A DNA stretch of 64,000 bases, taken from NCBI RefSeq assembly GCF_030253575.1, contig NC_080563.1:12047001-12111000 (forward strand). Direction: 5' to 3'. Source of the DNA: Rhododendron vialii. Taxonomy: Eukaryota; Streptophyta; Magnoliopsida; Ericales; Ericaceae. Positions 46,745-58,303 of this stretch are shown here, piece after piece. Each line of letters begins with the position of its first letter. Within the stretch, counting starts at the first letter, position 1. The notes under the pieces are model-generated. The model was not told where the DNA came from. It saw only the letters and a program-made list of their open reading frames with translations, and searched no databases. Both the position numbers and the translations under genes were made by a program.

Positions 46745-47000
46745 CTCAATTATCAAAATCTTCAACTTCATAATATGTATTTCCGCTTTGAAAAAATGTT
46801 TCTATTGTTATTATTAGGCCTTGTGCCTCTAAGGAGCTTTTTGAGCTTTGCCTTCTTATTTTCGCATTTGTTAGTTTTATATTAAATTTTTGAGAATTAT
46901 TGTTTCGTCTCGTTGAAGCGAATAAAAAAAAAATTTTAAAATTTTTCTCATCGAAACGAATCAATAATCCACAAAAGTATACTCAAAAGCTGCTTAGGAG
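46745..47000. repeat. copy 3 of the AT-rich foldback repeat family
   Basis: Contains GCATTTGTTAGTTTTATATT, ATTGTTTCGTCTCGTTGAAG and the inverted TTCTCATCGAAACGAATCAA with TAATCCACAAAAG. This is the same centre-out palindrome as at 58304-58660. Confidence 0.6.
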
Positions 47001-47460
47001 AACAATGCCTTGGTGAAAAAATAAGTTGAAGAGAAACCCAATTGTCATTCTTGATGGTTCTTTGTCTTTCATGCACGATACTCGATCTATCGTTCATTAT
47101 TTGAGGCGGTTCCGGAAACACCTAAAAAAACATTTAAAAAAATACCTCAAATCTCAATATCATAGTTTCCGATCAAATTTTGATGATCCGAGCCACTCAA
47201 TGTGTTTATAACGTGATTTTTAAGGGTACTCGCGAGAAATCGGCAAAAAAAATTACCGAAAATGGCTTGATTTGAGCAATTTTTATGGAGCTTGTGACGA
47301 ATTCTGGAATGCCTACGCCTTTGATATATGGAGCTTTGTTTAAATGCACCACACGCTTCGCCAAATTGTTGATGCGATCAATTGAATATAGTTTCACACG
47401 AACTGGCTGAGGTTATTTCTTGATTCACCTTCAGGAAGGTTAGGCTAACCATTACTTAGT

Positions 47461-48230
47461 CTGATACATTGGTGGATATGGGTGCGTCTTGGTGGATATG
47501 GGTGCGTCTTTTGTTTCTATTTGTTGGTTCATTTGGAAGGCAAGAAATTAAGTGTATTTTGATGGCCTTGGCTGGGATAATACTATGATTCTGGAAAAGG
47601 CTTCTGCTCTTTGTTCTGAATTTAAAGTTGCCATGGTTGATCATTCTCTCCAAAGCCCTGCTGTTTCTGGGAGCTTTCCTATGTGGCATCCACCTCTTGC
47701 TGATGTGATAAAACTTAATTTTGATGGGGCCGTTCAAAGGAAAAATGGCTCAGTTGGGATCGGCATTGTGGCTCGAGATCATTGGGGGCAGATTGTGGGC
47801 ATGGTGGCCATCCCTTTTATTGGGTTTTTCTCCCCCAGAGATGTTAAGGCCATGGCCTTTCGGGAAGCTTTGGTCGTTGCAACTAATAGAGACCTTTTAA
47901 AGATTGTTGTGGAGGGTGATTCTCTCCAAGTTGTTCAAGCACTTACTAGAGCAGGAAAATCTTTTGCGGATTGTAGTTCTATTCTCTTGGATTGCTTAGT
48001 TCTTCTGTCATTATTTTCCTCTTGTACTTTCGTGCATATTAATCATTCTTGTAATAGGGTAGTCCATTCGTTAACTATGCCTTCCCCATTAGGTATTAGG
48101 CTAGAAAATTGGGGGGGTCTTGTCCCCCATTGGCTAGCTAATCTTACTTCGGATGATGTCCTGTCCTTTGATCGGTTTCTTCGTTAATAAAATCTTCTAT
48201 CTTTCCATGGTTAAAAATAAATAAATAAAC
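47461..48230 (+). pseudogene. LINE 3' end with RNase H-like (RVT_3) domain, 5'-truncated
   Basis: Upstream of the open frame the same frame reads CWFIWKARN then a stop then VYFDG; the conserved LINE phrase xWKARNxxVF is thus interrupted by TAA near 47549. The 211-aa frame 47552-48187 contains KLNFDGAV (first Asp), AFREAL (Glu), EGDSLQVVQAL (Asp) and HINHSCNRVVHSL, where the fourth acid is His. The stop is followed by an A-rich (AAAT)n tail near 48220. No reverse transcriptase remains. A 20-bp unit GGTGGATATGGGTGCGTCTT is duplicated in tandem at 47471-47510, close to the truncation point. Confidence 0.8.
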
Positions 48231-48276
48231 AAATAATAATAACTTCTTATCCCACCACATTGCTAAGAAATTGGGT

Positions 48277-48475
48277 AATTTCATTGACACCCCCTAGGTT
48301 TGTCTTAACGACAAATACTCTCTCAAGTATGCAAAATATTAATAAGCTCCCAATGTTTTCTATGTGCATTTCATCGGCACCCCCAATTGACAATTGTCTA
48401 TCAAAACACGTGATGTAATGAGCCAATTAAAAGTGACTTATATCTATAAATTCACCCTCTCTGATAATAAAAGCT
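48277..48475 (+). repeat. partial copy of the GGTAAxTTTxxxTGACACC terminal-repeat family
   Basis: Reads GGGTAATTTCATTGACACCC, then CAATTGACAATTGTCTATCA and AAAAGTGACTTATATCTA. It parallels the left part of 60550-61844 almost phrase for phrase. The right end was not found, so it is a fragment. Confidence 0.6.
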
Positions 48476-48719
48476 ATCAATTCTCACTTATTTTGTATTA
48501 AAAACTTTTTATTTTTTTTACCTATTGGAGGAGCTTCTTTGATAAAAAAAAGAGTAAAAATTACCAATAACTACTTATGTTTTATTACTCGAAAGAATCG
48601 GTTTTTGTCAGAAAGAATAATTTTTGTTACTTTTGAGTCAAAAAATTTAGAATTGAGAGCGTTTTTTGAATGTACACACAAAAAAGGGAGCATATCAAAT
48701 GCCGCATGAGGAAATTGAG

Positions 48720-48955
48720 ACCCCGTTTCAGAAATCTTCTTAAAAAATAAGCAGCTTATTTCACATTTTCAAACTCAAAAATAATGTAAATGAAAAATAA
48801 TTTTTAAATTTTTTTTGCACCGTAAAAAAAATCTTGATGATGTCTATCAAACAAGATCCATATTGATAGAAAAATTATTTGTGTAAACACATTATTTTTG
48901 AGCTTGAAATTACCTTCTTAAAAAATAAGTACTTATTTTGAGTTGCGGAAGGGAG
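48720..48955. repeat. dispersed MITE-like family 'GACCCCGTTTC', copy 3
   Basis: Opens AGACCCCGTTTCAGAAATCT and AAAAAATAAGCAGCTTATTT, includes TCTATCAAACAAGATCCATA and ends TTAAAAAATAAGTACTTATT. Close match to 33395-33622. Confidence 0.65.
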
Positions 48956-49164
48956 CCTGATTCACATCACTCCAACGTTTAGGTCTGCAACAAATTTGAT
49001 TGTAACAATACTTAAATAGTAGAAACCAGATATGATTGAATAACACAACTTAAAATCAATATAATATGACAAAACAGAGTAAGAAAGCCTCGAGATCTGC
49101 AAATCGCCACTTCAGATCATGCGAGCTGAAATAATACTGTTTCCCGAAGATTCGGAGATCGCCT

Positions 49165-49790
49165 CTAATAGAGCGCCATGGAAACCCAAAGCAAGAGTAA
49201 GCTGGGCAGACCAGCCCATGCAATCCTGGCCACTCCACTTTTGCCATTTCCCGGTGTTGCTGTAAAATAGGTCCGAGTTAGAAATAAGAAACTGCTGAGT
49301 CTTGACATTGTTAAATAGCAGAACTACAGATGCATATATGCAGACCAAATCAAAGAGGTTTACTGAAAAACATAAGAGCATCTCCAATAGCCTCAAACAC
49401 ATCCTAGTCAATTTGTCTCGAAAAAGTGTCATTTTCTACTTTAACCGACCCCTAAATTTTTCACTCCCAACAGCCTAGCCTTTAGGCTATTCAATCAATT
49501 AAATATACACATATCTACACAATATAATATGTATATATACAATAAATACACACATAATAGAGGCAACAGATGACCAAATTTTAGCCTCGCCGGAAAAATC
49601 CCAACCCCAGCCTATCAGAATCTGAATCTAACCAACCGCAGCTCGCCGAAAATCCGACATATCACAGCTTGCCGGAATCCTACCAGCCACAGCTCGTCGG
49701 ATCCGACCCCAAGGATTGCTGAAACAAACCCAACCAGAATTCGACCGCTCGCCGGAGCCAACGACGGCGACAACAACGAAGCCAACACTC

Positions 49791-49821
<31 letters not shown>

Positions 49822-51431
49822 CGAGGCTTCTGTACCTCTCCTGCGGTGACGAGGTACTGTAGCAAATGGGGTTTTGACGAGTTCGGCCACGAGACTGTTG
49901 GGTGTTGGTTTTGGGCCATCGGCTCGTCGGATCAGGCAAGAAGGAGGATCAGATGAGGCCATTGAAGATGCTCTAAGAACATATCTAGCGATATGTCACA
50001 TTCATTATTTATTTTGGACTTTTAAAGATTGGTTGAGGATGCTCTTAGTTACCCAAAAACAATCACTTTTTATGCTCTCAATAGACCAAATCATCAGTGT
50101 TATATCCCTTGTCAAAATCTGTATAGTACTATTCAAGCGTTGCTTATTCTATATCTCACAGCAATCACTCTTCCAAGCAAATAATTCCAAAACTCAAAAC
50201 TCATGAGTTAGGATAGTCACGCATCAACTCCTTATTCAATAATCAAGCCCCATAGCTAAATTAATCGGGGGGCCCACTCTCGATCAATGGCTATATATTC
50301 AGTTGTACTCCCTCTGTCCCTTAAATTTACTCCCTCTTTGGGAATCCCACAATAGTACTGTATGAAACTAGGGAGCTATTCTCCAATCCAAAAGAGCAAC
50401 AGCAAAAAAGGAAACCGCATCAAATTTTTTGCTTTGCTATGTGAAAATGGACATGTATTATACGATAGTGACAAGTTCAATAGTGGACTAAAATTACGGA
50501 ACAGATGGAGTATTTCATAAATTCATACTATCATTTAATTAACAGACGAAACAGTAATCCGGAGAAAAATTGAAAATGTTAGAATACATAACAAGTATTC
50601 ATAAATTGGTCCATGAAAGGGCAATGAATCCGAGTCGTTCATTGCCCTTTCATATATCAATTAATGGATGCTTTTCATGTATCATACCAAATCTTGAGAA
50701 AAATAATCCCAAGACTTCTTTTTATGACAAAATTGGTACTGCAAAGAGGAAGGGCTAGTGATAGTCGTCAAGCTAAGTTTGTACCTGGGGATGGCTGGTA
50801 GGAGGTCGGTGTCGAAGTCGGAGCCGGAGTTGAAGTCGGAGTGGGAGTCAGAGCCGGAGCCGGAGCTGGAGCTGGAGAAGAAAAATGACGTTAATTTCAG
50901 TCCAGTAACCCACAACCATGCATGTTTGCCAACACAATGTCAAGGCATGGTCCCAAGTGAAAGTAGTCAACAAAGTAAATAAATTCCAGTCAATTTAGAT
51001 TTCAATGGAGCAAATTGAGGATTAATAACAAGTCATCGTATGTTGAATCTCCAGCTCTTGGACAAAATCCACACAAGCATCTCTCTCTATATATAACAGG
51101 AATAAACATGGGTATGACCTATGCCGCAGGGGCTGGCGACGATGTTGCACCGGCTGGGGATGAGGACGGCCTGACCGACGTTGATGCCGACAGACACCAA
51201 CAAGCCAGGGGTGGTGTACAGAGTGCAGAGGCATGGCATCTGGTTTTGCACGGCCTCTGCCATTGGGCCACAGCAAGACTGAGGTGGCGTGCCGGTGAGG
51301 TTAATGTACGTCACGCACGGTGCCAGGGCCGAGGCGCACGGCAGCGTTTGGGCATCCGCCAATCCGGGTCCCACCGCCATCACCGCCACCGCCGCCAAAA
51401 TTAACACCGCCGGAAACCTGGGAGGACCCAT
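49165..51431 (-). CDS. GPI-anchored lipid-transfer protein (LTPG-like), copy A, 3 exons
   Basis: Exons 51431-51119, 50871-50785 and 49259-49165 (stop TAG) total 495 nt and encode 164 aa; each junction splits a GC(N) Ala codon (phase 1). Residues 1-27 are a signal peptide. The eight-cysteine motif is complete: Cys32, 39, 53-54, 67-x-69, 95 and 102 (SCCGPM, CLC). Residues 105-133, coded by exon 2, are a Pro/Ala/Thr/Ser hinge (APAPAPALTPTPTS...). Exon 3 codes a glycine/serine stretch and a hydrophobic tail ending LLLLWVSMALY, a typical GPI-attachment signal. LTPGs bind lipids on the outer plasma membrane and serve cuticle or wall lipid export; the exact role here is inferred. Two alternative CAG acceptors six bases apart precede exon 2. 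Intron 2 hosts a Harbinger-like and a Stowaway-like MITE. Confidence 0.9.
49376..49973. mobile_element. Harbinger/Tourist-like MITE with TAA duplication, in LTPG-A intron 2
   Basis: Ends GAGCATCTCCAATAGCCTC and GAGGCCATTGAAGATGCTC are inverted, flanked by TAA at 49373-49375 and 49974-49976. The 598-bp element contains a (GA)n tract at about 49793-49819. The paralogous intron of LTPG-B shows the uninterrupted site (TTTACTGGATAAATAAGAACA at about 52823-52843), so the insertion followed the gene duplication. Confidence 0.9.
50308..50510. mobile_element. Stowaway-like MITE in LTPG-A intron 2
   Basis: Left end CTCCCTCTGTCCCTTAAATT, right end TACGGAACAGATGGAG, TA on both sides. The paralogous intron of LTPG-B has a homologous but eroded copy beginning near 53921 (TACTTTCCTCCATCCCTTAA), so the element was present before the duplication. 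203 bp. Confidence 0.75.
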
Positions 51432-51499
51432 CGCTGGTTTGTTTTGTCTTTCTCTTCTGTCTCTGTCTCTGTATGTATGTATGTAATAAGTGTATCTCT

Positions 51500-52638
51500 C
51501 TCTGTGATGGTTCTGTTTTCTCTCAAGCCTATACCGGAGTGGAGACCCAAATTGGAGGTTGGATTAGAGAATTAAAATCCAACATTAATACAATTTATAA
51601 ATGAATATTAGATCCACATGTTGTGGCATGTAGTTGTCCTTCTTTTCTTTTTTCTTTTTTTTTTAATTAAAAAGGAAGGAGAACTCGATCGTCCCAATTA
51701 AAAAATTAGATCCACATGTTGTTCGTTGGTTGACCGTGGATGTATGAAAAATCAATACAGGTTTCGATCTCCATCTGAAAGAATTCAAATGAAGTATTTG
51801 ACAATAACGGTAAAAATCACATGTTGTGGCATGTTCTTTCTTTTAATAATAAAAACAATAAGAAAAGTCACTTTCGCACTTCCTAAATTTCTAACCGCAC
51901 TCCAATGAAAAAATGGCAATATAGTAAATTTATGTGAATAAGAAGAAAGTTTAAATTGTAAAACCCGGAGTGTGAAAATTACTTCCCTTTAAAAAGGGTG
52001 TTACAAAAAGGAATCAGGATGAGATCCCCTTGGTTAGATTCTAACAGGTAGGATCTCATTCCCTACCTCCTTAGATTAGGCTAGCGTATGTTCTTGCATG
52101 TACCGAGAGAGAGAGAGAGAGAGAGAAGGAACATATTCTTATTCCTCTGGACAAAAAGACATCACAAAAACAGCTAGCTATACGAAGGAAAGGAGAGTTT
52201 AGGTCTCTTATGGCCTTTCAAGGAAACACCACTTGATCATATCAGGCTCAATCCCATTTTCCCATATGCAGCAGTTCCAAATCAATTACTCCAAACTAAA
52301 ACCATGCCAACAAAATGATATTCTTCAGCAATATACTCATGCAGAAATGCTCCAAGACCATTAATAATGCGCTTGGAGTGCCACATGCATGAGGAAATGG
52401 ATTCACATCACTCCAACATTTAGGTCTGCAACAAATAGACGGTAAAAATACATAACTAGTAGAACCATATATGGCTGAATAAGATTGACAAACAGTGAAC
52501 CACACAACAACAAATTGACCGTAACACTACGTAAATCAATATAATACGACAAAACGGAGAAAGAAAGCCTCGAGGTCTGCAAATCTCCACTTCATAATGA
52601 TGAAATAATATTGTTTCCCAAAGATTTGGAGATTGCCT
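51500..52638. other. spacer between LTPG-A promoter and LTPG-B 3' end
   Basis: About 1.1 kb. The left part holds the LTPG-A leader and promoter; a 30-bp phrase with AGATCCACATGTTG is duplicated at 51609 and 51708. From about 52395 it parallels the sequence downstream of LTPG-A exon 3 (TTCACATCACTCCAAC, TTTAGGTCTGCAACAAAT), i.e. the edge of the tandem duplication. No further gene. Confidence 0.6.
52106..52127. repeat. (GA)n microsatellite
   Basis: A GA run of about 22 bp in the spacer between LTPG copies A and B. Confidence 0.9.
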
Positions 52639-55600
52639 CTAATAGAGCATCACGGAAGCCCAAAACAAGAGTAAGCCGGGCAGTACAGTCCATGCAATCC
52701 TGCCCACTACACCGCCACCATTTCCCGGTGTTGCTGTAAAATTGATCCGAGTTAGAAATAAGAAACTGAGTTACTGACATTGTTAAATAGCAGAACTATA
52801 TATGCATGCAGACAAAAAAAAGGTTTACTGGATAAATAAGAACACGTCTGGCAATAAGGTAACTAGTGAGTCTCTAAGGGGCACTCCCTTAAAATGTGAC
52901 CTTAACAGGCACACGGACTCATGATTGACTAGAAAAGGATGGCTAGCTTGAGCACGTGATCATGTATGATTTTAAGTCTTAAACATCAAAGCCATAATTT
53001 ATTAGTGGGAAACGATAATAGCAAAAAGCAGCATCTCCGGTGCTTTTCTTAAGCAAAGATGGAAGCAGTTCTTGTTGCATTATTGAAAATCAAACACCAA
53101 TAACAGAAGTAACACTTCACCGCACACACCACAAAACCATGAAATGCTCCAGCTGTATTTTCAGAGAACATGATTAGGACTGTAGACTTGGCAATTAATA
53201 ACATCCGATTATAGCAAATAGTTGCTCTCGAAAGGAAACAAATCCCCTATCTGATACCGCTTGATGCTTGTGTAAATGCTTACCTCCCAAGCAATTCTCC
53301 ACACTACTATCTCACTAGCCAAACATAGCCGAAACAAATACACCCCTTAGATGATCTGGTTAGATTGTTGATTAGGTACCAATTCCATAAACTGTTGGAG
53401 AGGGCTCCAATCATCTTATCCTCTCCAGCCGCAGTCCTAGCTAAAATTTGTGTTAATGTCAGGATTAGATGTTCCCAATTTGGTTCTGTTACTCTCTTAA
53501 CCATAGCATCTGTAAACGATGGAATATCATCTTTTTATGATCATCTGAAAAATATGGAATATCCCCCTAAAGTTCTTGCTTGGTATGTTTTGAACTAATC
53601 TTTGTCTCTTTGTAAAGGGAAGGTTGTCCATTGCGTTCCTTGACTCTTGTTTGTTATGCTCTTGCAATGAATCTCTAAGTTACCCAAAAAAAATCACTTC
53701 ATGCTCTCAATAGACCAGATCATCAGTGCTACATCCTGTGTCAAAATCTGTACAGTATTATTAAACCATTGCTTATTCTATCTCACAGCAATCAGTCTTC
53801 CAAGCAAATAATTCCAAAACCCATGAGTCAGGATAATCACACACTAACAACTTATTCAATCAAGCCATATGGTCAAATTAATCGGGGCACACTCTGGATC
53901 AATGGCTATATATCCAATTGTACTTTCCTCCATCCCTTAAATATACACCCTCTTAGGGAAACCCACTATTTATTACTATGAAACTAGGGAGCTATTACTC
54001 CACTCCAAAAGAGCAAGAGCAAAAAAGGAAACTTATCAAATTTTTTGCTTCGATTCATGAAAATGGACATGTATCATATGATATCGACAAGTGGAATAGT
54101 GGACTTGTGAAAATGGACATGTATTAATAAATTCTCATAATTTATCAGACACAACAGCAAAGAGGAAGGATCAGTGACAGTTGTCAAGCGAAGTTTGTAC
54201 CTGGAGGTGGCGGGTTGGAGGTCGGAGCCAAAGCTGTAGAAGAAAAATGAAATTAATTTCAGTCCAGTAGCCCACAACCATGTTTGCCAACACAATAACC
54301 TGATCCTAAGTGAAATTAATCTCAACATGTTCGAAACAAAGTAAATAAGTTCCAGTCCAACCCTCATTAAACAAATGCTCAGAATTCAGATTTTTTGGAG
54401 CAAATTGAGGATTAATAACAATTCATTGTATATAGAATCTCCAGCTCTTGCTCAAATCTCCACCTGAACTTAAATTGAACCCTAAACTCCCTTTCACAGT
54501 AGACTCAATCAGTCAGACCTGTATAAAACTGGGTATTTTGTCAAATCTTTACTTTTGAAGGTCATTTTCTTTATCATTAATGTACAACTACGCAATTAAT
54601 GATGTTTCACACAAACACATGCTTATAGTAGAGTTTTTTTTCCATGTGACTGAAGGCTTTACTCAAATTTATAGAAACATGTTATCTAACCTGGGTTTTG
54701 GTGTAGTAGTATACTGATGCTAGTTATATGCACAAACTTACAATCATTGAATCCTCCCCTCCCATTCCCAACCCCTAACATGGTTCTTACCTATATATAA
54801 ATTGATGGGAAATGGCTGCAAGGGAAGCTTTGAGACAGCGACCAAAAATGGGCTTCAACAGGGTGGGATTGAGGGAGATTCACAGAAAGATACTAATCAG
54901 TAAAGAAAAATCAATCCACCAAGGTTTCATAGTTATAATTGCAGATATACAGAGATTTCAGGTGCGTTTCCTTGGGTGTGAGTTAAAGGTGGTTCCACAA
55001 AATGCCAATGGGGTTGCCCACTGTAGGTATCTGTAATTGGATAGCCTATCATCCTAGTTGGCTATCCAATCCTTTAGTTAAGGATGGACGCTTCTTTTGA
55101 GTGGGGAATGAGGGCTTCCGCTGGGTCAAAAGGTTGCATCATTCACTTCAATCCGGGTAAGGAATCCTGGTTGTGAATCACTGAAAGAGAAACTCAACAA
55201 CCACATGTTTTACGACAATTTGTACAACATGCTTACGTGGCACCAATTCTTTGATGTTTAGTACAATGCATTTACGAGGTATTAAATCATCAGGTTAAAG
55301 ACAACAAAAAAAGGGGAAACATAGCCAATGACCAATAATCAGTGAACTGATGTTTCATACACATATGGTACAAATTCAATTTTTGTGCAACATGGTGTTG
55401 AGGAAGGTTTTCATCAATAAAACTGGTATAATTTTCAGAAGAAAAGAAAAAAGTTAAAATGCTGATCGTCACTCCTCCCTAAGACAAGGCGACAAAGGCG
55501 TTTCAGGCCCCCAACATTTTACCACGAACGAGGACCCCAACAACCAAAAAACCCATGTAGTCCGCAATCGTCGGGGGTATGGGCGGGGAGGATTGGAAAC

Positions 55601-56632
55601 AGACCTAACTTTTAACAATATGCACAAAGTGGTTGCTCTCAAAATACTACTGAAACAGTGCCCTCTATACCAGGAACGAGGACCCCCAATTAGCAAAAGT
55701 TATACTCATATTATATGCTGTATAAAAATGGTATGAAATCAATGTTTCACTGGTGAAAGCCGACCTATTAGAAGAATTTGAAGAAGCGGCAAGTGGATGG
55801 CTCGAATCTAGATGGATTTTAATTAGAATCATTAAAATGATCGAGGATGAATCTTTAATACCGGATCATAAACTTAATTGATTAAATATAAATCAACAGA
55901 AATCTAAACCATAACCTCTAATTAGTAAAACAATATCCTTTTGCAGTCAATTTCGTCACTATAATTTTTTTTCCCCCTGATAAGCAATTTCGTCACCATA
56001 AATTTTTGATATAAAATATATAGGGTCCATTCTACGAGCCCGCTTTAGACCTAAAAAAATGGCAACCTTGGAAACCAACCTCAATTTCCGAATAGACTCA
56101 CTCAATTCCCCCAATCTTTCAAACAAAGGTAACCACCACAACCCACAAAAGTCCCATCGCTAAACCCTAGGTGCATATCCTCACCCTCAAATAAGGTCTG
56201 TCAACTCTACACCAATGTATGGTCCAGATTCGTGATCAACCTTGCTCGGCATTAAATAATTTCTTCGTATACACAAACATCTCTAGATATGAAGGAATAA
56301 ATATGGGCGTGACCTTTGCTGCAGTCGCTGGCGACAAGATTGCAGCGGCCGGGGAGGAGAACGGCCTGAGTGACGTTGATGCCGAAGGATTGCAACAAAC
56401 CAGGGGCGGTGTACAGGCTGCAGAGGCATTGCATCTCGTTCGTCACGGCCTCTTTCAGCGGGCCGCAGCACGACGCGGGCGGCGTGGCGGTGCCATTTAT
56501 GTAATCCGCGCAGGGTACCAGCTTCTGGGCGCACGCCGGCGTCTGGGCGTCCGCCAGTCTGGGTGCCACCGTCATCGTCACCGCCACCGCCGCCGCAAAA
56601 ATTAACGCCGCCGGAAATCTGGAGAAACCCAT
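52639..56632 (-). CDS. GPI-anchored lipid-transfer protein (LTPG-like), copy B, 3 exons
   Basis: Exons 56632-56314, 54233-54201 and 52733-52639 total 447 nt and encode 148 aa, with the same phase-1 junctions as copy A. Signal peptide 1-29; eight-cysteine motif Cys34, 41, 55-56, 69-x-71, 97 and 104; possible N-glycosylation at NGT and NVT. The exon 2 hinge is only 11 residues (ALAPTSNPPPP) against 29 in copy A. Exon 3 gives TPGNGGGVVGR and a hydrophobic tail ending LLLFWASVMLY, again a GPI signal. Role as for copy A: an apoplastic lipid carrier on the cell surface. Intron 1 (about 2.1 kb) contains a LINE RNase H relic. The gene is intact and arose with copy A by a tandem duplication of several kilobases. 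Confidence 0.88.
54805..55130 (+). pseudogene. LINE RNase H-like relic in LTPG-B intron 1
   Basis: A 74-aa frame (54812-55036) contains AAREAL and, further on, FIVIIADIQRFQVRFLGCEL then VPQNANGVAH. This is the pattern of the second half of the plant RVT_3 domain (EAL ... DIQxL ... NxVAH). The central EGDS block is lost and stops follow soon after. It is antisense to the host gene and non-functional. Confidence 0.55.
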
Positions 56633-56962
56633 CCCTGGTTTGTTTTGTGCTTCGCTGTCTCTGTATGCGTGTGTGTGCGTTTCTGTTTCTCTCTCTGTGA
56701 CGGTTCTGTTTTCTCTCCGTATACATTGGGAATTAGTTGGGATAATTACATAAAAAGCGCGCGTATGGGTACACGAGCGTGAACGTGAAACGCAAAATAG
56801 AGATTCGACACGGAAGCGAAAACCATTTTGAAAGACTATTATTAGTAGGTTGGAATTATATTCTGCTTTCTCAGCAACCGCTGTTGAGAGTTTCGTGGAG
56901 GGAAATGTGTGTTGGCGGCCACGCGACTTGGTGGAATGTTCGAACCATGACTTGGTGAATGC

Positions 56963-57042
<80 letters not shown>
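56963..57042. repeat. (AT)n microsatellite, about 80 bp
   Basis: An almost pure TA run upstream of the LTPG-B promoter. Its length makes it prone to slippage and cruciform formation and to assembly error. Confidence 0.95.
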
Positions 57043-57044
<2 letters not shown>

Positions 57045-57249
57045 CCCGTTTGGTAATACGAAGTGTTTCGAGTCAGTTTACATGCATCTTGAACTAATTA
57101 CTATAACTCTTGTCACAGTTGTTGTTTTACTCGTTTATCCGCACGGATGGAGTGACCCTAGTAAAAAGAATCGAACTCAAAATTTTAAAATAATAGAACA
57201 AATACCTAAATCTTATGCCAAAACCAATGAACAAATCCATCGGATTTGG

Positions 57250-57365
57250 TGAAAGCTATGTTTGGTGAAAGGCATGTTGTGTAGACGAAGACAAATACTC
57301 CTACAAGTATCAACATACACCACGCCTCGGATTTGGTGAAAGCTATGTTTGCACCACGCCCAGGG
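57250..57365. repeat. local direct duplication (GGATTTGGTGAAAGCTATGT)
   Basis: The phrase CGGATTTGGTGAAAGCTATG occurs at about 57240 and 57328, and CACCACGCC occurs twice nearby. Non-coding. Confidence 0.65.
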
Positions 57366-57794
57366 CGCTGACCATAATTTCAACACACACCGCGGCATTT
57401 TGGGTTAATTTTAGGAGAACGATTGGTCGGGTGTTATATGTAGTAGTATTTTTTTTTTTATATTACACCTTTATAAAGACAATTGGCGGACGAACTTATT
57501 TACTCCCTTCGTTTCAAAAAAGATGACAATTGATGAACCGTCTCTGCAAAATTTCTATAAAAAAAAAATTTTCAATCCAAAATTTTAACACCATACGTTG
57601 CCCGAAAAGTTTATGGAAAGGACTGGAGACTAGTCTTTGCGGTTATAATTGACAAAATGGCTTTGCATTCATAGGAAACGTCAAAGTTTCGGAAAAGGAA
57701 AAGGAAATGCTGAACTTATGAATAGCGTGTTAGATATAGTTTACCATATGAATGAAAATCCTACCTGTAATTTTTTTTATTTTTGATAAATTAG

Positions 57795-58015
57795 GTTTTT
57801 GAGTCAGTTTTTGCGCACTTCGATTAATTCTGGGAGATTAATCTTAACGTCTAATAGCGAAGGTCCCATTTAAAATCAAAGGAAAGCTATTGTATGAACT
57901 GACTTCAAAAGATTTGATAGAATATAAGAGGTTTTGAAGCTGAGATTTTTTAGGAGATAACAAAACCATTAGTCTCAAGTCTTAACTACGAGGCCAACCT
58001 CTCGAGATTTCCTAT
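57795..58015 (+). repeat. dispersed repeat family, copy C (diverged)
   Basis: Reads TGAGTCAGTTTTTGCGCACT, CGATTAATTCTGGGAGATTA and ends TTAACTACGAGGCCAACCTC followed by TCGAG. Layout follows copies A and B at 19184 and 24795. Confidence 0.45.
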
Positions 58016-58303
58016 CACGTTTTTTACAAATGCCGGAATAACAACTCACGTGGTGTCTTAAACATAAATGATAAGCAAATATGATCGCCATAGCATCACT
58101 TTTTGAAAGTCAACTCCCCACACCCACTAGCCCTCCCAAAAAACACCTCAACACCTGAGTTTCACTATTATTCCAGTATAACACAACCATCGAACAATAT
58201 TTTCTTAGGACATTTTAATCTCTAATGAAGAAACTTTAGGGAGTTTGTACGCTTTCTCTTCCTTCAAAGAACCTGATCGACTCTTGCCTGGTCAACAAGT
58301 GAT

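Noticed and set aside
47552..48187. 211-aa RNase H-like frame as a host RNase H gene
   Set aside because: The upstream frame shows the LINE WKARN phrase interrupted by a stop, the tail is A-rich, and the fourth acidic residue is missing; a LINE relic explains it better.
50758..50982. Plus-strand frame with repeated Ser/Glu/Pro residues
   Set aside because: Antisense of the LTPG-A hinge exon; the minus-strand reading joins in phase to the eight-cysteine domain and GPI tail.
51015..51604. Plus-strand frames overlapping LTPG-A exon 1, and the similar frames at 56219-56605 and 58677-59238
   Set aside because: GC-rich shadows of the LTP exons; rich in Arg/His/Ala with no domain.
56850..57252. 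Frames containing long Tyr-Ile repeats
   Set aside because: Translation of the (AT)n microsatellite.
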